Of a stretch of DNA of 64,000 nucleotides, positions 36,201 through 42,983 are shown in pieces. The notes under the pieces are model-generated. The model did no database searches. It was not told where the DNA came from and saw nothing but the letters and a program-made list of their open reading frames with translations. Position numbers and translations under genes: made by a program. Each line of letters begins with the position of its first letter. The first letter of the stretch is position 1. The DNA comes from VXYL01 sp965199915. Its GTDB lineage: Bacteria; Pseudomonadota; Gammaproteobacteria; Pseudomonadales; Azotimanducaceae. The stretch is from positions 868,001 to 932,000 of the forward strand of contig OZ241348.1 of assembly GCA_965199915.1 (NCBI GenBank). Reading direction: 5' to 3'.

Positions 36201-39200
36201 ACCGCGCCGACGATCAACGGCCTGTCCATTGCGTCCGCGACTCGGACCAGCGACACGGAGGCGTCGCTGCGGCTGCGCTTCACCGGGGACTTCATGGACC
36301 AGTCGACGCTGGCGGTGCGGGTGCTGGCGGCGACGCACCGCTTCGGCGGCGACCAGGAGACGGGGACGGTTCCGGTGATGCCGGCGGCCCAAGTCATGCT
36401 GTCGGCGACGGAGCTGACGCTGGAGGAAGCGCCCGGAAGCACGAACGCCAACGTCGGAACCTACACCGTCGTGCTGACGGGCCAGCCGCCCAGCACGGCG
36501 ACGGTGACGCCGGCGAGCAGCAACGGCGACGTGACGACGAGCGGGGCTCTGTCCTTCACCACGACGAGCTGGGACACGCCGCAGACGGTGACGGTGACGG
36601 CCGGCCGGGACGACGACGCGGTGGACGACGTGGCGCACATCACGCACGCGGTGCAGGGCATCCCGGGGGTGTCGAGCGGCCCGCGGGTGCGGGTGGCGGT
36701 GAACGACGACGACGTCCAAGGGCTGACGCTGGACGCGGCGACGCTGACGGCGAGCGGCGTGACGGAAGGCATGACGGCGACCTACACGGCGGTGCTGGAC
36801 ACGGAGCCGACGGGCCCGGTGTCGGTGGCGGTGTCGGGCGGCGGCGGCGCGGTGGCGGTGGACGCGGACTCCGGCGCGCCCGGCGACCAGGCGACGCTGC
36901 TGTTCAACGCGGCGAACTGGGACACGCCGCAGACGGTGACGGCGCGGGCGCTCGAGGACGACGACGGCGCGGACGGGAGCGCGACGCTGACGCACGATCC
37001 GTCCGGCGCGGACTACGGCGGGGTGGAGAGCGTGGACGTGACGTTCGCGGTGACGGACGACGACGCCAAGGGCGCGACGCCGTCCGCGACCGCGCTGACC
37101 GTGCAGGAGAACGGCGCGGCGATCTACACGCTGGTTCTGGACACGCGGCCGGTGGGCGGCCCCGTGAGCGTGGCGGTGGCGAGTTCGGCCACGTCGACGG
37201 CCACGGCGAGTCCGCCGGCGCTGACGTTCACGGCGGAGAACTGGGACGTTCCGCAGACGGTCACCCTTTCGGGCGTGGACGACGCCAACACCACCGACGA
37301 CAGCGCGACGGTGAGCCACACGCCCACCGGCGCGGATTACGGCAGCGGCGTGACCATCGCCGACGTCGCCGTCACGGTGGCGGACGACGACGCGGCGGGG
37401 CTGAAGGTGTCGCCGACGTCGCTGACGGTGGCCGAGGACGCGACGGCGACGTACTCGGTGCGCCTGAACGTCGCGCCGACAGCGGCCGTGACGGTGACGG
37501 TGGGCGGCGCCACGGCGAAGGTGACCGCGGACGCGGACACGAACACGCCCGGCGACCAGACCGCGCTCTCCTTCGATTCGACGAACTGGGACACGGCGCG
37601 GACGGTGACGGTGAGCGCCGCGGCGGACGCCGACGGCGCGGACGAGATCGTCGGCCTGACGCATGCTGTGGCGGGCACGGGCGACTACGCCTCGGTGTCC
37701 TTGGCGCGGCGCCCCGGCGTGGCGGTGCGGGTGGAGGACGGTGAGACGGCCGGCGTGGTGGTGGCGCCGGAGTCGCTGACCATCGACGAGGGCGGGACGG
37801 CGGAGTACGCGGTGAGCCTGTCGGCGCCGCCGGCGAGCGGCACGAGCACGGTGGCCATCGCGGCGTCGGGCGCGGCCGGTCTGACGGTGGCGACGAGCCC
37901 GCTGCTGTTCGACGCGGCCAACTGGGACACGGCCCAGACGGTGACGGTGACGGCGGTGGCGGACCACGACCGGCTGACGGACGCGGAGGGAGTGCTGACG
38001 CACGGCGTGACCGGCTACGGCGCCGTGACGGCCGGCCCGGACGTGCGGGTGGCGGTGCGCAACACGACGGTGGACCACGACGCCGACGCGGACGGCCTGA
38101 TCGAGATCGACAGCCTGGCGAAGCTGAACGCGATGCGCTGGGACTTGGACGGTGACGGGACGTCGGCGACGACCAGCTACGCGGCCGTGTTCCCGAACCC
38201 GCGCGGCGGCGCGGTGTGCCCGACGGCGGTCTCCGGGGTGGCGTGCGCCGGCTTCGAGCTGACGGCGGACCTGGACTTCGACGCCGACGGCGGCGAGTAC
38301 GACAACGGCGGCCTCGGCTGGGAGCCGGTGGGCACGGCCATCAATCCTTTCGCCCCCTTCGCGGCGCGTTTCAACGGCAATGGCCGTCTGGTGCGCAACC
38401 TGTTCGTGAACCGCCCCGCCTCCTACGCGGGGCTGTTTGCGGCGGCGAGCGGACGCGTCGAGGCGGTGGGGTTGCCGAACGCGCGGGTGTCGGGGTATTC
38501 CGCCGGCGCGCTGACCGGCCTCGCCGATGACGGCGCCCGCGTGACGGCGAGCTGGAGCACCGGCGCGGTGTCGGGGGAGGTCAACATCGGAGGACTGGTG
38601 GGCGAGACGTACCCCGCGGCGGAGATTCGGGCGAGCTATTCGACGGCGGCGGTGGACTGCTCGAGCGCGGCGGCAAACGCCAGCGCCGGCGGCTTGGCCG
38701 GCGGCCAGCTGAACGCCGCCGCGGGCGTCGTGACGACGAGCTGGGCGGCCGGCAGGGTGACGGGCGCCTGCCCGAACAAGGCGGGCTTGGTGGGCGGCGG
38801 CGCCGCCTCCGCGACGGCGAGCTACTGGGACGCGACGACCTCCGGCATCCCGGACGACGCCGACCTGGACGCGCCGGAGGGCCTGTCCACGGCGGAGTTG
38901 CGGCGGCCGACGGACTACGAGGGCGTCTACGCGGCGTGGAACATCGACCTCGACGGCGACTACGAGGCGGACGACCCGTGGCACTTCGGCAGTTCGAGCC
39001 AGTACCCGTCGCTGAAGTGGCGCGGGTTCGACGCGACGAGGCAGTTCGTGGGCCTGCTCTCCTTCGCGTCCGGGGTGTCGGGCAGGAGTTTCACCGTCGG
39101 CCGCGCCATCGCGCTGTTCGAGGTTCCGGCGGCGGTCGGCGGCGAGGGGGCGGTGCGCTATTCGGCGCGCGGGCTGCCGCCGGGGCTGTGGTTCGACGCG

Positions 39201-41627
39201 GACGGGCGCGGACAGTGCGGGCTGCCGCGCTCGGTGTGCGGGACGCCGTCGGAGGCGGGGTCCTGGACGGCGACGGTGACGGCGCGGGACGGCGCCGGGG
39301 CGACCGCCGCGCTGACGTTCCAAGTGGAGGTGGTCGCGGAAGAGGACGCGGACGCGGGGCCGCCGGCGGTGGTTCCGGACGCGGCGCTGCGGGAGGCGGT
39401 GGCGCGGGCGCTGGGCGTGGAGGCGTCGTCGTTGACGGAGGGGCGCCTGCTGGCGCTTTCGAGCCTGAGCGCGCCGTGGTCCGGGGTGACGAGCCTGTCG
39501 GGGCTGTCGGCGGCGTCGAACCTGCGGCGGCTGGAGCTGGGCGGCAACGCGGTGGCGGACCTCTCGGAGTTGTCGGGGCTGCGGCTGCTGGAACACTTGG
39601 ACCTGTCGGACAACGCGGTGTCGGACCTGTCGGAGTTGTCCGGTCTGACGCGCTTGGAGACGCTGCTGCTGTCGGGGAACCGGGTGTCGGACCTGTGGCC
39701 GCTGCGGGGGATGGTTGGGTTGCGGTCGCTGTTTCTGGACGGCAACGCGGTGTCGGACCTGACGCCGGTGGTGTTTCTGGAGTCGCTGGAGGAGTTGTCG
39801 CTGAGCGGCAATCCGCTGGTCGGGCTGTCGCCGCTGTGCGCGCTGCGCGGGTTGAAGCGGCTGTGGCTCGCGGCTTCGGGGCTTACGGACCTCTCGGAGC
39901 TGTCGTGCCTGACCGGTTTGGAGCGCCTGTGGCTCGCGGACAACGCGGTGGAGGACGTGGGGCCGCTGCGCGGGATGCGGGCGCTGGAGTGGCTGGACTT
40001 GGAGCGCAACGCGGTGGCGGGCGTGGCGCCGCTGCGCCGGCTGGGGGCGCTGGAGCGTCTGCGCCTGGGCTCGAACCGGGTGTCGGACGCGGGTCCGCTG
40101 GCGGCGAACGACGGTCTGGCGGCCGGCGACGTGTTGGGGCTGCGCGGCAACCCGCTGTCCGAGGCGTCGATCCAGCGGCACGTTCCGGCGCTGCGGGAGC
40201 GGGGCGTGGCGGTGCTGGCGGGGCTGCCGGCGCCGTGGTTCGCGGCGTCCGCGGACGCTTCGGGCCGGCGCTCGTTCATGCGCCTGATCAACCGCTCGGA
40301 GGTTGCCGGGGAGGCGCTGGTGTGGGGCGTGGACGACGCCGGGGAGCGGTTCGGCCCGGCGCGTCTGTCCATCGGCGCGGGGCGGACGGCGCACTTCAAC
40401 TCGGCGGACTTGGAGTACGGCAACGCGGCGAAGGGGCTTGCGGACGGTCTGGGGGCGCCGACGGCCGGGGGCTGGCGCTTGGAGGTTCTGTCGACGCTGG
40501 ACTTGGAGGCGCAGACGTTCCTGCGGGCGTCCGGCGGCCCGCCGTCGGCGCTGCACGACGGGCTGCCGCGGGTCGGCGAAACGTTGCGGGCGGCGTTCCT
40601 GCCGGCGGGTCGGGAGCGTTCGCCGGCCGGGGCGCTGCGCGTGTCGAACCCGACCGGCGCGGACGCGACGGCGTACGCGTGGGGCGTGGACGAGGCCGGA
40701 GTCGGGCGCTTGGCGACCGGGCTGGCCGCGCCGGCGGGGCGGATGGTGACGGTGACGGCCTCGGAGCTGGAGCGTTGGCGCATGGGTTCGGGCCGCGGCC
40801 TCGGCCGCGGCGCGGGGAACTGGCGTTTGGAGCTGACCGCGCCGTGGCCGCTTGCGGCGCAGGCGCTGGCGGTTGGGGACGGCGGCCGGACGGGGAACCT
40901 GTCGGGGCCGGCGGTCGCGCTGGGGCCGGGCGTTGTGGCGCGGGTGCCGCTGTTTCCGCCGGCGTCGGCGACCGGGCGGGTCGGCGTGGCGCGGGTGTGG
41001 AACCTGGGCGCGGCGGCGGGCGAGGTGCTGGTGACGGCGGTGGACGACGCCGGGGTTTCCGCCGGGCCGGTGGCGCTGGCGCTGGACGCGTTCGCGGCGG
41101 CGGAGTTCGACTCGCGGGAGTTGGAGGAGGGCGGCGGGCCGCTGGCGGAGGGCGTGGGTTCGCCGACGCGGGGTTCGTGGCGGCTGGAGTTGCGCGCGCA
41201 GTTCGGAGCGCGTGTCCACGCCCGCGCGGTGGGCGCCGGCGGCTACGCCACCGGTCTCCTGGAGGCGGTGCCGCGGTCGGGCGGGGCGGCGCGCGTGTCG
41301 ATGTTCAATCCGGGCTCGAACCGGGCGCAGCGGAGCCTGCTGCGGCTGGTGAACGACGGCGCGGAGGACGCGGCGGCGACCATTGAGGGCGTGGACGACG
41401 CCGGACGGGCCGGCGGTTCGGTGCGCGTGACGGTTCCCGCCGGCGAGGCGCTGTGGCTGTCGGCGGCGGAGTTGGAGTCCGGCGGCGCGGGCTTCGAGGG
41501 TTCCCTCGGCGACGGCGCGGGCAAGTGGCGGCTGACGGTGTCCTCGCCCGCACCGCTCGCGGTGATGAGCCTTGTGGAGGACGAAGAGGGCGCCTTGAGC
41601 AACCTCTCCACGCCGGGCCGGCGCTGA
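24297..41627 (+). CDS. Giant secreted repeat protein (PPC, Calx-beta-like, GLUG-like and LRR domains; putative adhesin)
   Basis: About 5,776 residues from ATG 24297 (5,726 from ATG 24447, the start of the signal peptide MQSLRAGLLALAAMLSTMAHG). Order, numbered from 24297: two PPC-type beta domains (73-290); putative-Ig (He_PIG-like) and Calx-beta-like modules; seven blocks opening DYDADGDGLIEI...LNAVRWDLDGDG followed by GLUG-like repeats (GGLVG, ASYSTG), beginning near residues 509, 842, 1774, 2144, 3078, 3450 and 4592; leucine-rich repeats of 22 residues (about 5022-5313); and four repeats of about 115 residues with WGVDDAG and WRLE motifs (about 5315-5768). Many DxDxDG loops suggest Ca2+ binding. 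There is no LPxTG, autotransporter barrel or type I secretion signal that I recognise. Probably exported and surface-exposed; adhesion is inference. Confidence 0.88.
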   Translation: MDVRFGQRSDSPLAALSPPLGSARLLHPPPPPEFSSGRQFRRRGVVTALRMQSLRAGLLALAAMLSTMAHGQDDHGNTRATATAVAFPSITSARINSASDEDYFSFTLSAQTALAISESRNAIDTKAWLYNSSGTQLAHSDDDNGDGFRIAQTLNAGTYYVRVGSNYNETGIYFLNLYRSADDHGDTSANSTIVGLNSDTAGIIYPFSDADYFGFTVLTAGTVTTQTDSNVDMFGQLYNASGTQLASNDDGGTGPNFLITQTLSTGTYYVRVTTYNNGRVGPYTLQVRGPNSAPSFGTGSVTNKTYVANSAIDEFVVPAASGGDGAITYSASNLPAGLVFDATGTDSPGCPGTEAREICGTPTTAAGAATVTITAQDGDLDQSASDRAALTFTVTVEEPPLAVRVSPNRLSLAEGGSGAYTVVLSQAPTGPVTVGVSSDNPAVTVATSSLTFTTLNWNTARSVTVTAEGDADAVDEAATITNAASGGGYNGVSGFVRVGVADDEPSAGTDYDADNDGLIDVDSLAKLNAMRWDVDGDGAPSSGNAANYAAAFPGAAADMGCPDGPDANQLADACAGYALTADLDFDTDDDGDVDADDEFASWTPIVGWDATFDGRGHTISNLTVTGAGDDRGMFSTATTNATVRALGLLDVSVTGPGVRLAALAGTMNGRVAAVYATGVVRGAGGVAGLVAEMRTTTAAIVASYSRVAVECTSNQNWARAGGLAARNDGTIATSYAAGAITGDCPATVKGGLVSTSSGTVTASYWDTGRTGRADDGDMTSPEGLSTTAMQTPTAYGAGVYSAWDEQDVDGDGALDLDPWDFGGPRNHPVLKWGGLDPADQRTNYDADGDRLIEISTLAQLNAVRWDLDGDGAPVASATSSYYGAFSDGVFNPSGEGFCAPTTDDADDNDCLGYELANDLDFDTDGDGQTHTGGTGDDGDAYYNADDGWVPIGPNAAPGATTHYRARFDGNGHVIDNLFVKRSRNYSGLFAALSDAAVVTSLGLPDAYVGDGQGTVGMLAGVNRGRVAAVWSSGSVTARGNVGGLVGATQVTSTVVASYSTATVVCTQAGAYRAAGGLVGANSASSTIAASYSTGTVTGPCGLRRAFAYNEGTVAASYWDTTLSQIMDDTEDPPQPPEGRTTAALQTPTDYDTVVNSEALYAAWDDQDVDGDGATGDDDDADPWDFGLSNQHPILKYRGLAAAPQLDAQPDTAPDFGTAMVSNKTFQHGRAIPAFQIPAAGAGNGVLTYAESGLPTGLVFDADGTGSCAGNAPRTVCGTPTATTTAVTVTITVSDSDSNEQSGDQDTLTFTVAVVVPSAAISSPAALAEATLNNATVTVALTNAAFEVGATAANFTLTTNLPGLRVASLATVSAGDTSATLTLGYSGGNFNTVYTLAVTVADSAHTLAGALTTPTANIVPTPSVAVSRTTLTLTEGGSDGTYTVVLGGQPTGNVVVTVTSTDANVATVDTDTATGLQSMLSFTPTSWNTARTVTVSPQDDDDAVDGTATINHAVSPSYGATAASVSVTVEDDETAAIVIDADPATANVADSGPIALVEGATSSTPYTVKLSAQPTGTVTVTVTSTDAAAATVDTDPATGLQDTLSFTTGNWDTAQTAWLTPVDDTDPNSEEVDIRHEANGGGYNGVFAVLRADVADDDVGVIVDTDPNTPGDQLTALSLREGQTRTYRVRLSTLPAGGNVTVVATSANAAITATPGSLTFTAQNWQTARTVTVRAEHDGDRVGEWTDIVNEANGGQYSGETTTVRATAEDDEMSGTDYDADGDFLIEIDSLAQLNALRWDLDGDGSPAASTSTYQAAFPGSVLAEDMGCLDGPDAGDDGDCAGYELMADLDFDTDGDGDVDADDDHPNWAPIGGAYTAAFQGNNRTIANLTTNGAGDRGLFGELGTGSSVSNLGLVDVAVTSIGSTRARVGGLAAVVRGTVAAVHVRGGAVSVTSYGNDAFAGGLAGVHAGGVLRACHATAAVSVAGLSVDVGGLVGLSRGAVAASYATGAVSGSAGDAGRFGGLVGRADTTAAVVTNSYATGAVSGVGSSPANGGLVGQNASGTSTASYWNSETSGQSASALGTALTTAGLQTPTSATGTFAAWDGHDTNDDGTVDAADEAWDFGTAHNYPALKYGGQDPASQRNDYDADGDGLIEISTLAQLHAVRWDLDGDGAPVSSATSSYFAASGTSTFANAVFNAAGTGLACPTTTADADDNDCLGYELLNDLDFDTDGSGATHTSGTGDANDAWNNGGMGWDPIGPATTVTAATHFNARFDGNGKIIANLFVNRARDYSGLFAGLAGDAKVVALGLPDALVRGGGEDVGALVGYNSGFAGAAWSSGSVSSDDDVGGLVGYNYGTLVASYSTAEVVCTSSQPNTRAGGLVGTSHVGSIAASYSTGTVTGNCAILTGLAGTTGIGTIAASYWDTGLSNIAGNPPLGRSTAVLQAATDYDTLVGDPGEAIYATWDDQDVDGDGATGDDDDADPWDFGLSNQHPILKYRGLAAAPQLDAQPDTAPDFGTAMVSNKTFQRGRAIPAFQIPAAGAGNGVLTYAESGLPTGLVFDADGTGSCAGNAPRTVCGTPTATTTPVTVTITVSDSDSNEQSADQDMLTFTVAVVVPSAAITAPAALAEATLNGATVTVALTNAAFESGVGTGSFSLTTNLPGLRIASVATVTDGDTSATLTLGYSGGFNTLRTLAVRVADSAHTLAGALTTPTVNIVPTPSVAVSRSSLTLTEGGSDGTYTVVLGGQPTGNVAVTVTSTDANVATVDTDGGTTGLQNTLSFTPTNWNTARTVTVSPQDDDDALEGTATINHAVSPGYGATASSVSVTVEDDETAAIVIDADPSTATVVDSGPIALVEGATSTTPYTVKLSALPTGTVTVTVTSTDTAAATVDTDPATGLQDTLSFTTGNWDTAQTAWLTPVDDTDPNSEEVDIRHEANGGGYNGVFAVLRADVADDDVGVIVDTDPNTPGDQLTALSLREGGTRTYRVRLSTLPAGGNVTVTATSSNAAITATPGSLTFTAQNWQTARTVTVRAEQDDDAVGEWTDIANEANGAQYGGETTTVRATAEDDEMGGTDYDADGDFLIEIDSLAKLNAVRWDLDGDGDAGGNETNYRAAFAGSVRAEDMGCLDGPDMNDDGDCAGYELMADLDFDTDGDGDVDADDDYPNWTPIGGDYNATFHGNNRAISNLTTTGGGERGLFWGLGGSSRVSNLGLVDVSVTATSGPGANYRGVGALAGQSDGTIEAVYVRGGTVSASSGGGRGVVVGGLVGYLFEGVIRACYSTAAVSASSVLSPDVGGLVGHASAPIVASYAAGTVHVHVRGGTGNVGGLVGWATTNYSVFTNSYATGRVSWDGSALRGGLLARRNQSGSAPGSTWDWQTTGQGGGGGTTSDLQAPTSATGTFAGWNSHDTNDDGTVDAADEAWDFGSAWNYPALKYGGMDVAAQRNDYDADGDGLIEITRLAQLDAVRWDLDGDGAPAPGATSTAAYFTATSTFFNAVFNAAGTGLACPTTTADADDNDCKGYELLNDLDFDTDGSGATHTSGTGDANDAWNAGGMGWDPIGPASTPSATTHFNATFDGNGKRIDNLFVNRSRNWSGLFAGLAGDAKVVALGLPNARVQGGDGSVGALAGQNNGHMGAVWASGSVAGASTVGGLVGNLSANGSVVASYSTAAVSCTGTSGAGLVSNIASAAASIAASYSTGSVTGAACTSKAGLVNNPTTVTASYWDTGLSMIADDADDPPRPPEGKSTADLQAPTDYDTLVGDPGEAIYATWDNQDVDGDGATGDGDDADPWDFGRSNQHPILKYRGLAAAPQLDAQPDTAPAFATSTLAAMTFPGGVAIQPFPLPTVTAGNGAYAYTPAGLPAGLSLGLPNCATERTVCGTPTAATSTTVTVTVDDGDSNQGPGDRDAVTFMVTVPAASARIAGTVPPSLTETNLHGATVRVELSGTVFDARIAPSGFALETAPTINGLSIASATRTSDTEASLRLRFTGDFMDQSTLAVRVLAATHRFGGDQETGTVPVMPAAQVMLSATELTLEEAPGSTNANVGTYTVVLTGQPPSTATVTPASSNGDVTTSGALSFTTTSWDTPQTVTVTAGRDDDAVDDVAHITHAVQGIPGVSSGPRVRVAVNDDDVQGLTLDAATLTASGVTEGMTATYTAVLDTEPTGPVSVAVSGGGGAVAVDADSGAPGDQATLLFNAANWDTPQTVTARALEDDDGADGSATLTHDPSGADYGGVESVDVTFAVTDDDAKGATPSATALTVQENGAAIYTLVLDTRPVGGPVSVAVASSATSTATASPPALTFTAENWDVPQTVTLSGVDDANTTDDSATVSHTPTGADYGSGVTIADVAVTVADDDAAGLKVSPTSLTVAEDATATYSVRLNVAPTAAVTVTVGGATAKVTADADTNTPGDQTALSFDSTNWDTARTVTVSAAADADGADEIVGLTHAVAGTGDYASVSLARRPGVAVRVEDGETAGVVVAPESLTIDEGGTAEYAVSLSAPPASGTSTVAIAASGAAGLTVATSPLLFDAANWDTAQTVTVTAVADHDRLTDAEGVLTHGVTGYGAVTAGPDVRVAVRNTTVDHDADADGLIEIDSLAKLNAMRWDLDGDGTSATTSYAAVFPNPRGGAVCPTAVSGVACAGFELTADLDFDADGGEYDNGGLGWEPVGTAINPFAPFAARFNGNGRLVRNLFVNRPASYAGLFAAASGRVEAVGLPNARVSGYSAGALTGLADDGARVTASWSTGAVSGEVNIGGLVGETYPAAEIRASYSTAAVDCSSAAANASAGGLAGGQLNAAAGVVTTSWAAGRVTGACPNKAGLVGGGAASATASYWDATTSGIPDDADLDAPEGLSTAELRRPTDYEGVYAAWNIDLDGDYEADDPWHFGSSSQYPSLKWRGFDATRQFVGLLSFASGVSGRSFTVGRAIALFEVPAAVGGEGAVRYSARGLPPGLWFDADGRGQCGLPRSVCGTPSEAGSWTATVTARDGAGATAALTFQVEVVAEEDADAGPPAVVPDAALREAVARALGVEASSLTEGRLLALSSLSAPWSGVTSLSGLSAASNLRRLELGGNAVADLSELSGLRLLEHLDLSDNAVSDLSELSGLTRLETLLLSGNRVSDLWPLRGMVGLRSLFLDGNAVSDLTPVVFLESLEELSLSGNPLVGLSPLCALRGLKRLWLAASGLTDLSELSCLTGLERLWLADNAVEDVGPLRGMRALEWLDLERNAVAGVAPLRRLGALERLRLGSNRVSDAGPLAANDGLAAGDVLGLRGNPLSEASIQRHVPALRERGVAVLAGLPAPWFAASADASGRRSFMRLINRSEVAGEALVWGVDDAGERFGPARLSIGAGRTAHFNSADLEYGNAAKGLADGLGAPTAGGWRLEVLSTLDLEAQTFLRASGGPPSALHDGLPRVGETLRAAFLPAGRERSPAGALRVSNPTGADATAYAWGVDEAGVGRLATGLAAPAGRMVTVTASELERWRMGSGRGLGRGAGNWRLELTAPWPLAAQALAVGDGGRTGNLSGPAVALGPGVVARVPLFPPASATGRVGVARVWNLGAAAGEVLVTAVDDAGVSAGPVALALDAFAAAEFDSRELEEGGGPLAEGVGSPTRGSWRLELRAQFGARVHARAVGAGGYATGLLEAVPRSGGAARVSMFNPGSNRAQRSLLRLVNDGAEDAAATIEGVDDAGRAGGSVRVTVPAGEALWLSAAELESGGAGFEGSLGDGAGKWRLTVSSPAPLAVMSLVEDEEGALSNLSTPGRR
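24377..24392 (+). repeat. Poly-C tract (16 C) at the 5' end of the giant gene
   Basis: Encodes Pro residues in the frame opened by ATG 24297 and sits 54 bp before the signal-peptide ATG 24447. Gain or loss of one C breaks the frame; in one shifted frame TGA follows at 24433-24435. A simple-sequence candidate for slipped-strand phase variation. Confidence 0.8.
26821..30726 (+). repeat. Tandem 3.9-kb coding repeat, unit 1
   Basis: Runs from one DYDADGD block to the equivalent block 3,906 bp later. The stretch 27841-29960 is almost the same base for base as 31753-33870 (e.g. from WDFGLSNQHPILKYRGLAAAPQ onward), at an offset of about 3,912 bp. Confidence 0.8.
30727..34644 (+). repeat. Tandem 3.9-kb coding repeat, unit 2
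   Basis: Second copy of the unit, 3,918 bp. A third unit starts at 34645, keeps the GLUG-like block to about 35760, then diverges in its Calx-beta-like part. Confidence 0.8.
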
Positions 41628-41690
41628 GGCCCTTCAAAGAGGCAGAGCCTTCGCAACAACTTGCGTGCGCCGGTTGCGGAGCGTTTGGAT

Positions 41691-42983
41691 TTACGGCTTC
41701 CTCGCCTCGCGCACCAGAAACGGCAGGTTGGCGTGGGCGGCGTGGCCGCGGCCATCGTAGACGGTCACGAACAAGCGGTACGCGCCCGGCGCCGAAGGCG
41801 CGCGCAGGGTCGTTTTGGGCGCGGCGACGTCTGCGAAGAGGCCTTGGATGTCCGGGATGGCGCGCTCGGCGTCGCCGCCCACCGAGCGCGCGCGGCTTTC
41901 CGGCTTCACGCTCCAAGCGTAGGTGAGCGGATCGTTCTCTGCATCGGTCGCCACCACTTCGACGGCGTAGCGCGTTCGCGCCGTCAAACGCGGGTGCCCG
42001 GCGCGGCCGTCCAAACGCAACGCTTCCAAATCCGGCGCGCGGTTGGCCGGCCAGCGTCCCGTCCACGCGAACTGCATGGCGTCCACCGTGGCGGTGCTTT
42101 CGCCGGTCTCGGCGAACATGCTGAACCATGTGGGCGTGCGCTCTTGCTTCTGGCCCCACAAGAAGACGTAGGCGCCGAGCACTCGGGTGCCCAACAACGG
42201 CGCGATGAAACGCTCGTGCCAGTCTTGGTAGTGGCGCCCCTTCTCCGCGCTGTTCTGCTCCAAGGGCGCGTCCCACGGCGTTTTGCCCACTTCCCAGAAG
42301 CCAAGCGGCCCCCACTCGCTGACCAGAATGGGGGTGTCTGAAAGCAATCGCCCGGCGTAGCGGGGCAGGGCGGCCAAGGCGCCGTACAACTGCAAGCTGA
42401 GGAAGTCCAAATCCGGCGCGCGGGCGCGGATGGAGCGGACGAGGTCGGCGTTCACGCGCGAAATCGTGGTGGTGGTGGGGTGGTTGGGGTCCAGTTCGTG
42501 GATGCGTCGGGACAGCTCGTCCACGGCGTTGTAGACCCGGGGATTGGTGTGGTTGAAGTCCAGTTCGTTGCCAATGATCCACGCGAGCAGCGCCGGATGG
42601 TCGCGATAGCGCCGCACGATGGCTTCAATGCGCTGCCGCTGCGCCGCCACCTGGGCGGCGTTGTCGTAGTCGAAGCCGAAACGCTCGGCAACCACCGGCA
42701 GCGTCAAGGACACCGTGAGGCCGTGGTGCTGCGCCGCGTCGAGGGTGGCTTGCGCGCGTTCCACGCCCCAGGTGCGCACCGAGTTGCCGCCGCGCGCGGC
42801 AACCGTGACCAGATCCATGTTGGCGACGCCGGCGCCCTTCACCACATAGGGTTCGCCGCCGCGCAGCAGTTGAAACGCGCCTCTCTCGCCCACCACTTCC
42901 ACCTTGACCGCTTGCGCGGCCGCGGGCGACGCGGCGAAGGCCACCGCCAAGGCAACCAGATCGCGCCAGCCGACGCCGCTCAC
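41691..42983 (-). CDS. Secreted glycoside hydrolase with (beta/alpha)8 barrel (GH2/GH5-like clan)
   Basis: 430 residues. Signal peptide DLVALAVAFAASPAAAQA near the N-terminus. The barrel holds GGEPYVVKGAG, GGNSVRTWGVE, HPALLAWIIGNELDFNH (acid/base Glu in GNE) and ILVSEWGPLGFWE (nucleophile Glu in SEWG), the catalytic pair pattern of GH-A clan enzymes. The C-terminal 110 residues form a beta-domain (YAVEVVATDAENDPLTYAWS). GTG at 42981-42983 overlaps the stop of the GH3 gene (GTGA), so the two are coupled. Probably cleaves beta-glucan or a related glycan in the periplasm or outside. Confidence 0.83.
   Translation of the reverse strand: MSGVGWRDLVALAVAFAASPAAAQAVKVEVVGERGAFQLLRGGEPYVVKGAGVANMDLVTVAARGGNSVRTWGVERAQATLDAAQHHGLTVSLTLPVVAERFGFDYDNAAQVAAQRQRIEAIVRRYRDHPALLAWIIGNELDFNHTNPRVYNAVDELSRRIHELDPNHPTTTTISRVNADLVRSIRARAPDLDFLSLQLYGALAALPRYAGRLLSDTPILVSEWGPLGFWEVGKTPWDAPLEQNSAEKGRHYQDWHERFIAPLLGTRVLGAYVFLWGQKQERTPTWFSMFAETGESTATVDAMQFAWTGRWPANRAPDLEALRLDGRAGHPRLTARTRYAVEVVATDAENDPLTYAWSVKPESRARSVGGDAERAIPDIQGLFADVAAPKTTLRAPSAPGAYRLFVTVYDGRGHAAHANLPFLVREARKP

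Noticed and set aside
26000..39000. CRISPR array or satellite DNA
   Set aside because: The repeats are long, in frame, variable and multiples of three in length; they are coding modules of one protein.
35754..41219. An 1,821-codon minus-strand frame
   Set aside because: Same cause: low-complexity Arg/Pro translation, no signal peptide, no domain, no ribosome binding site.
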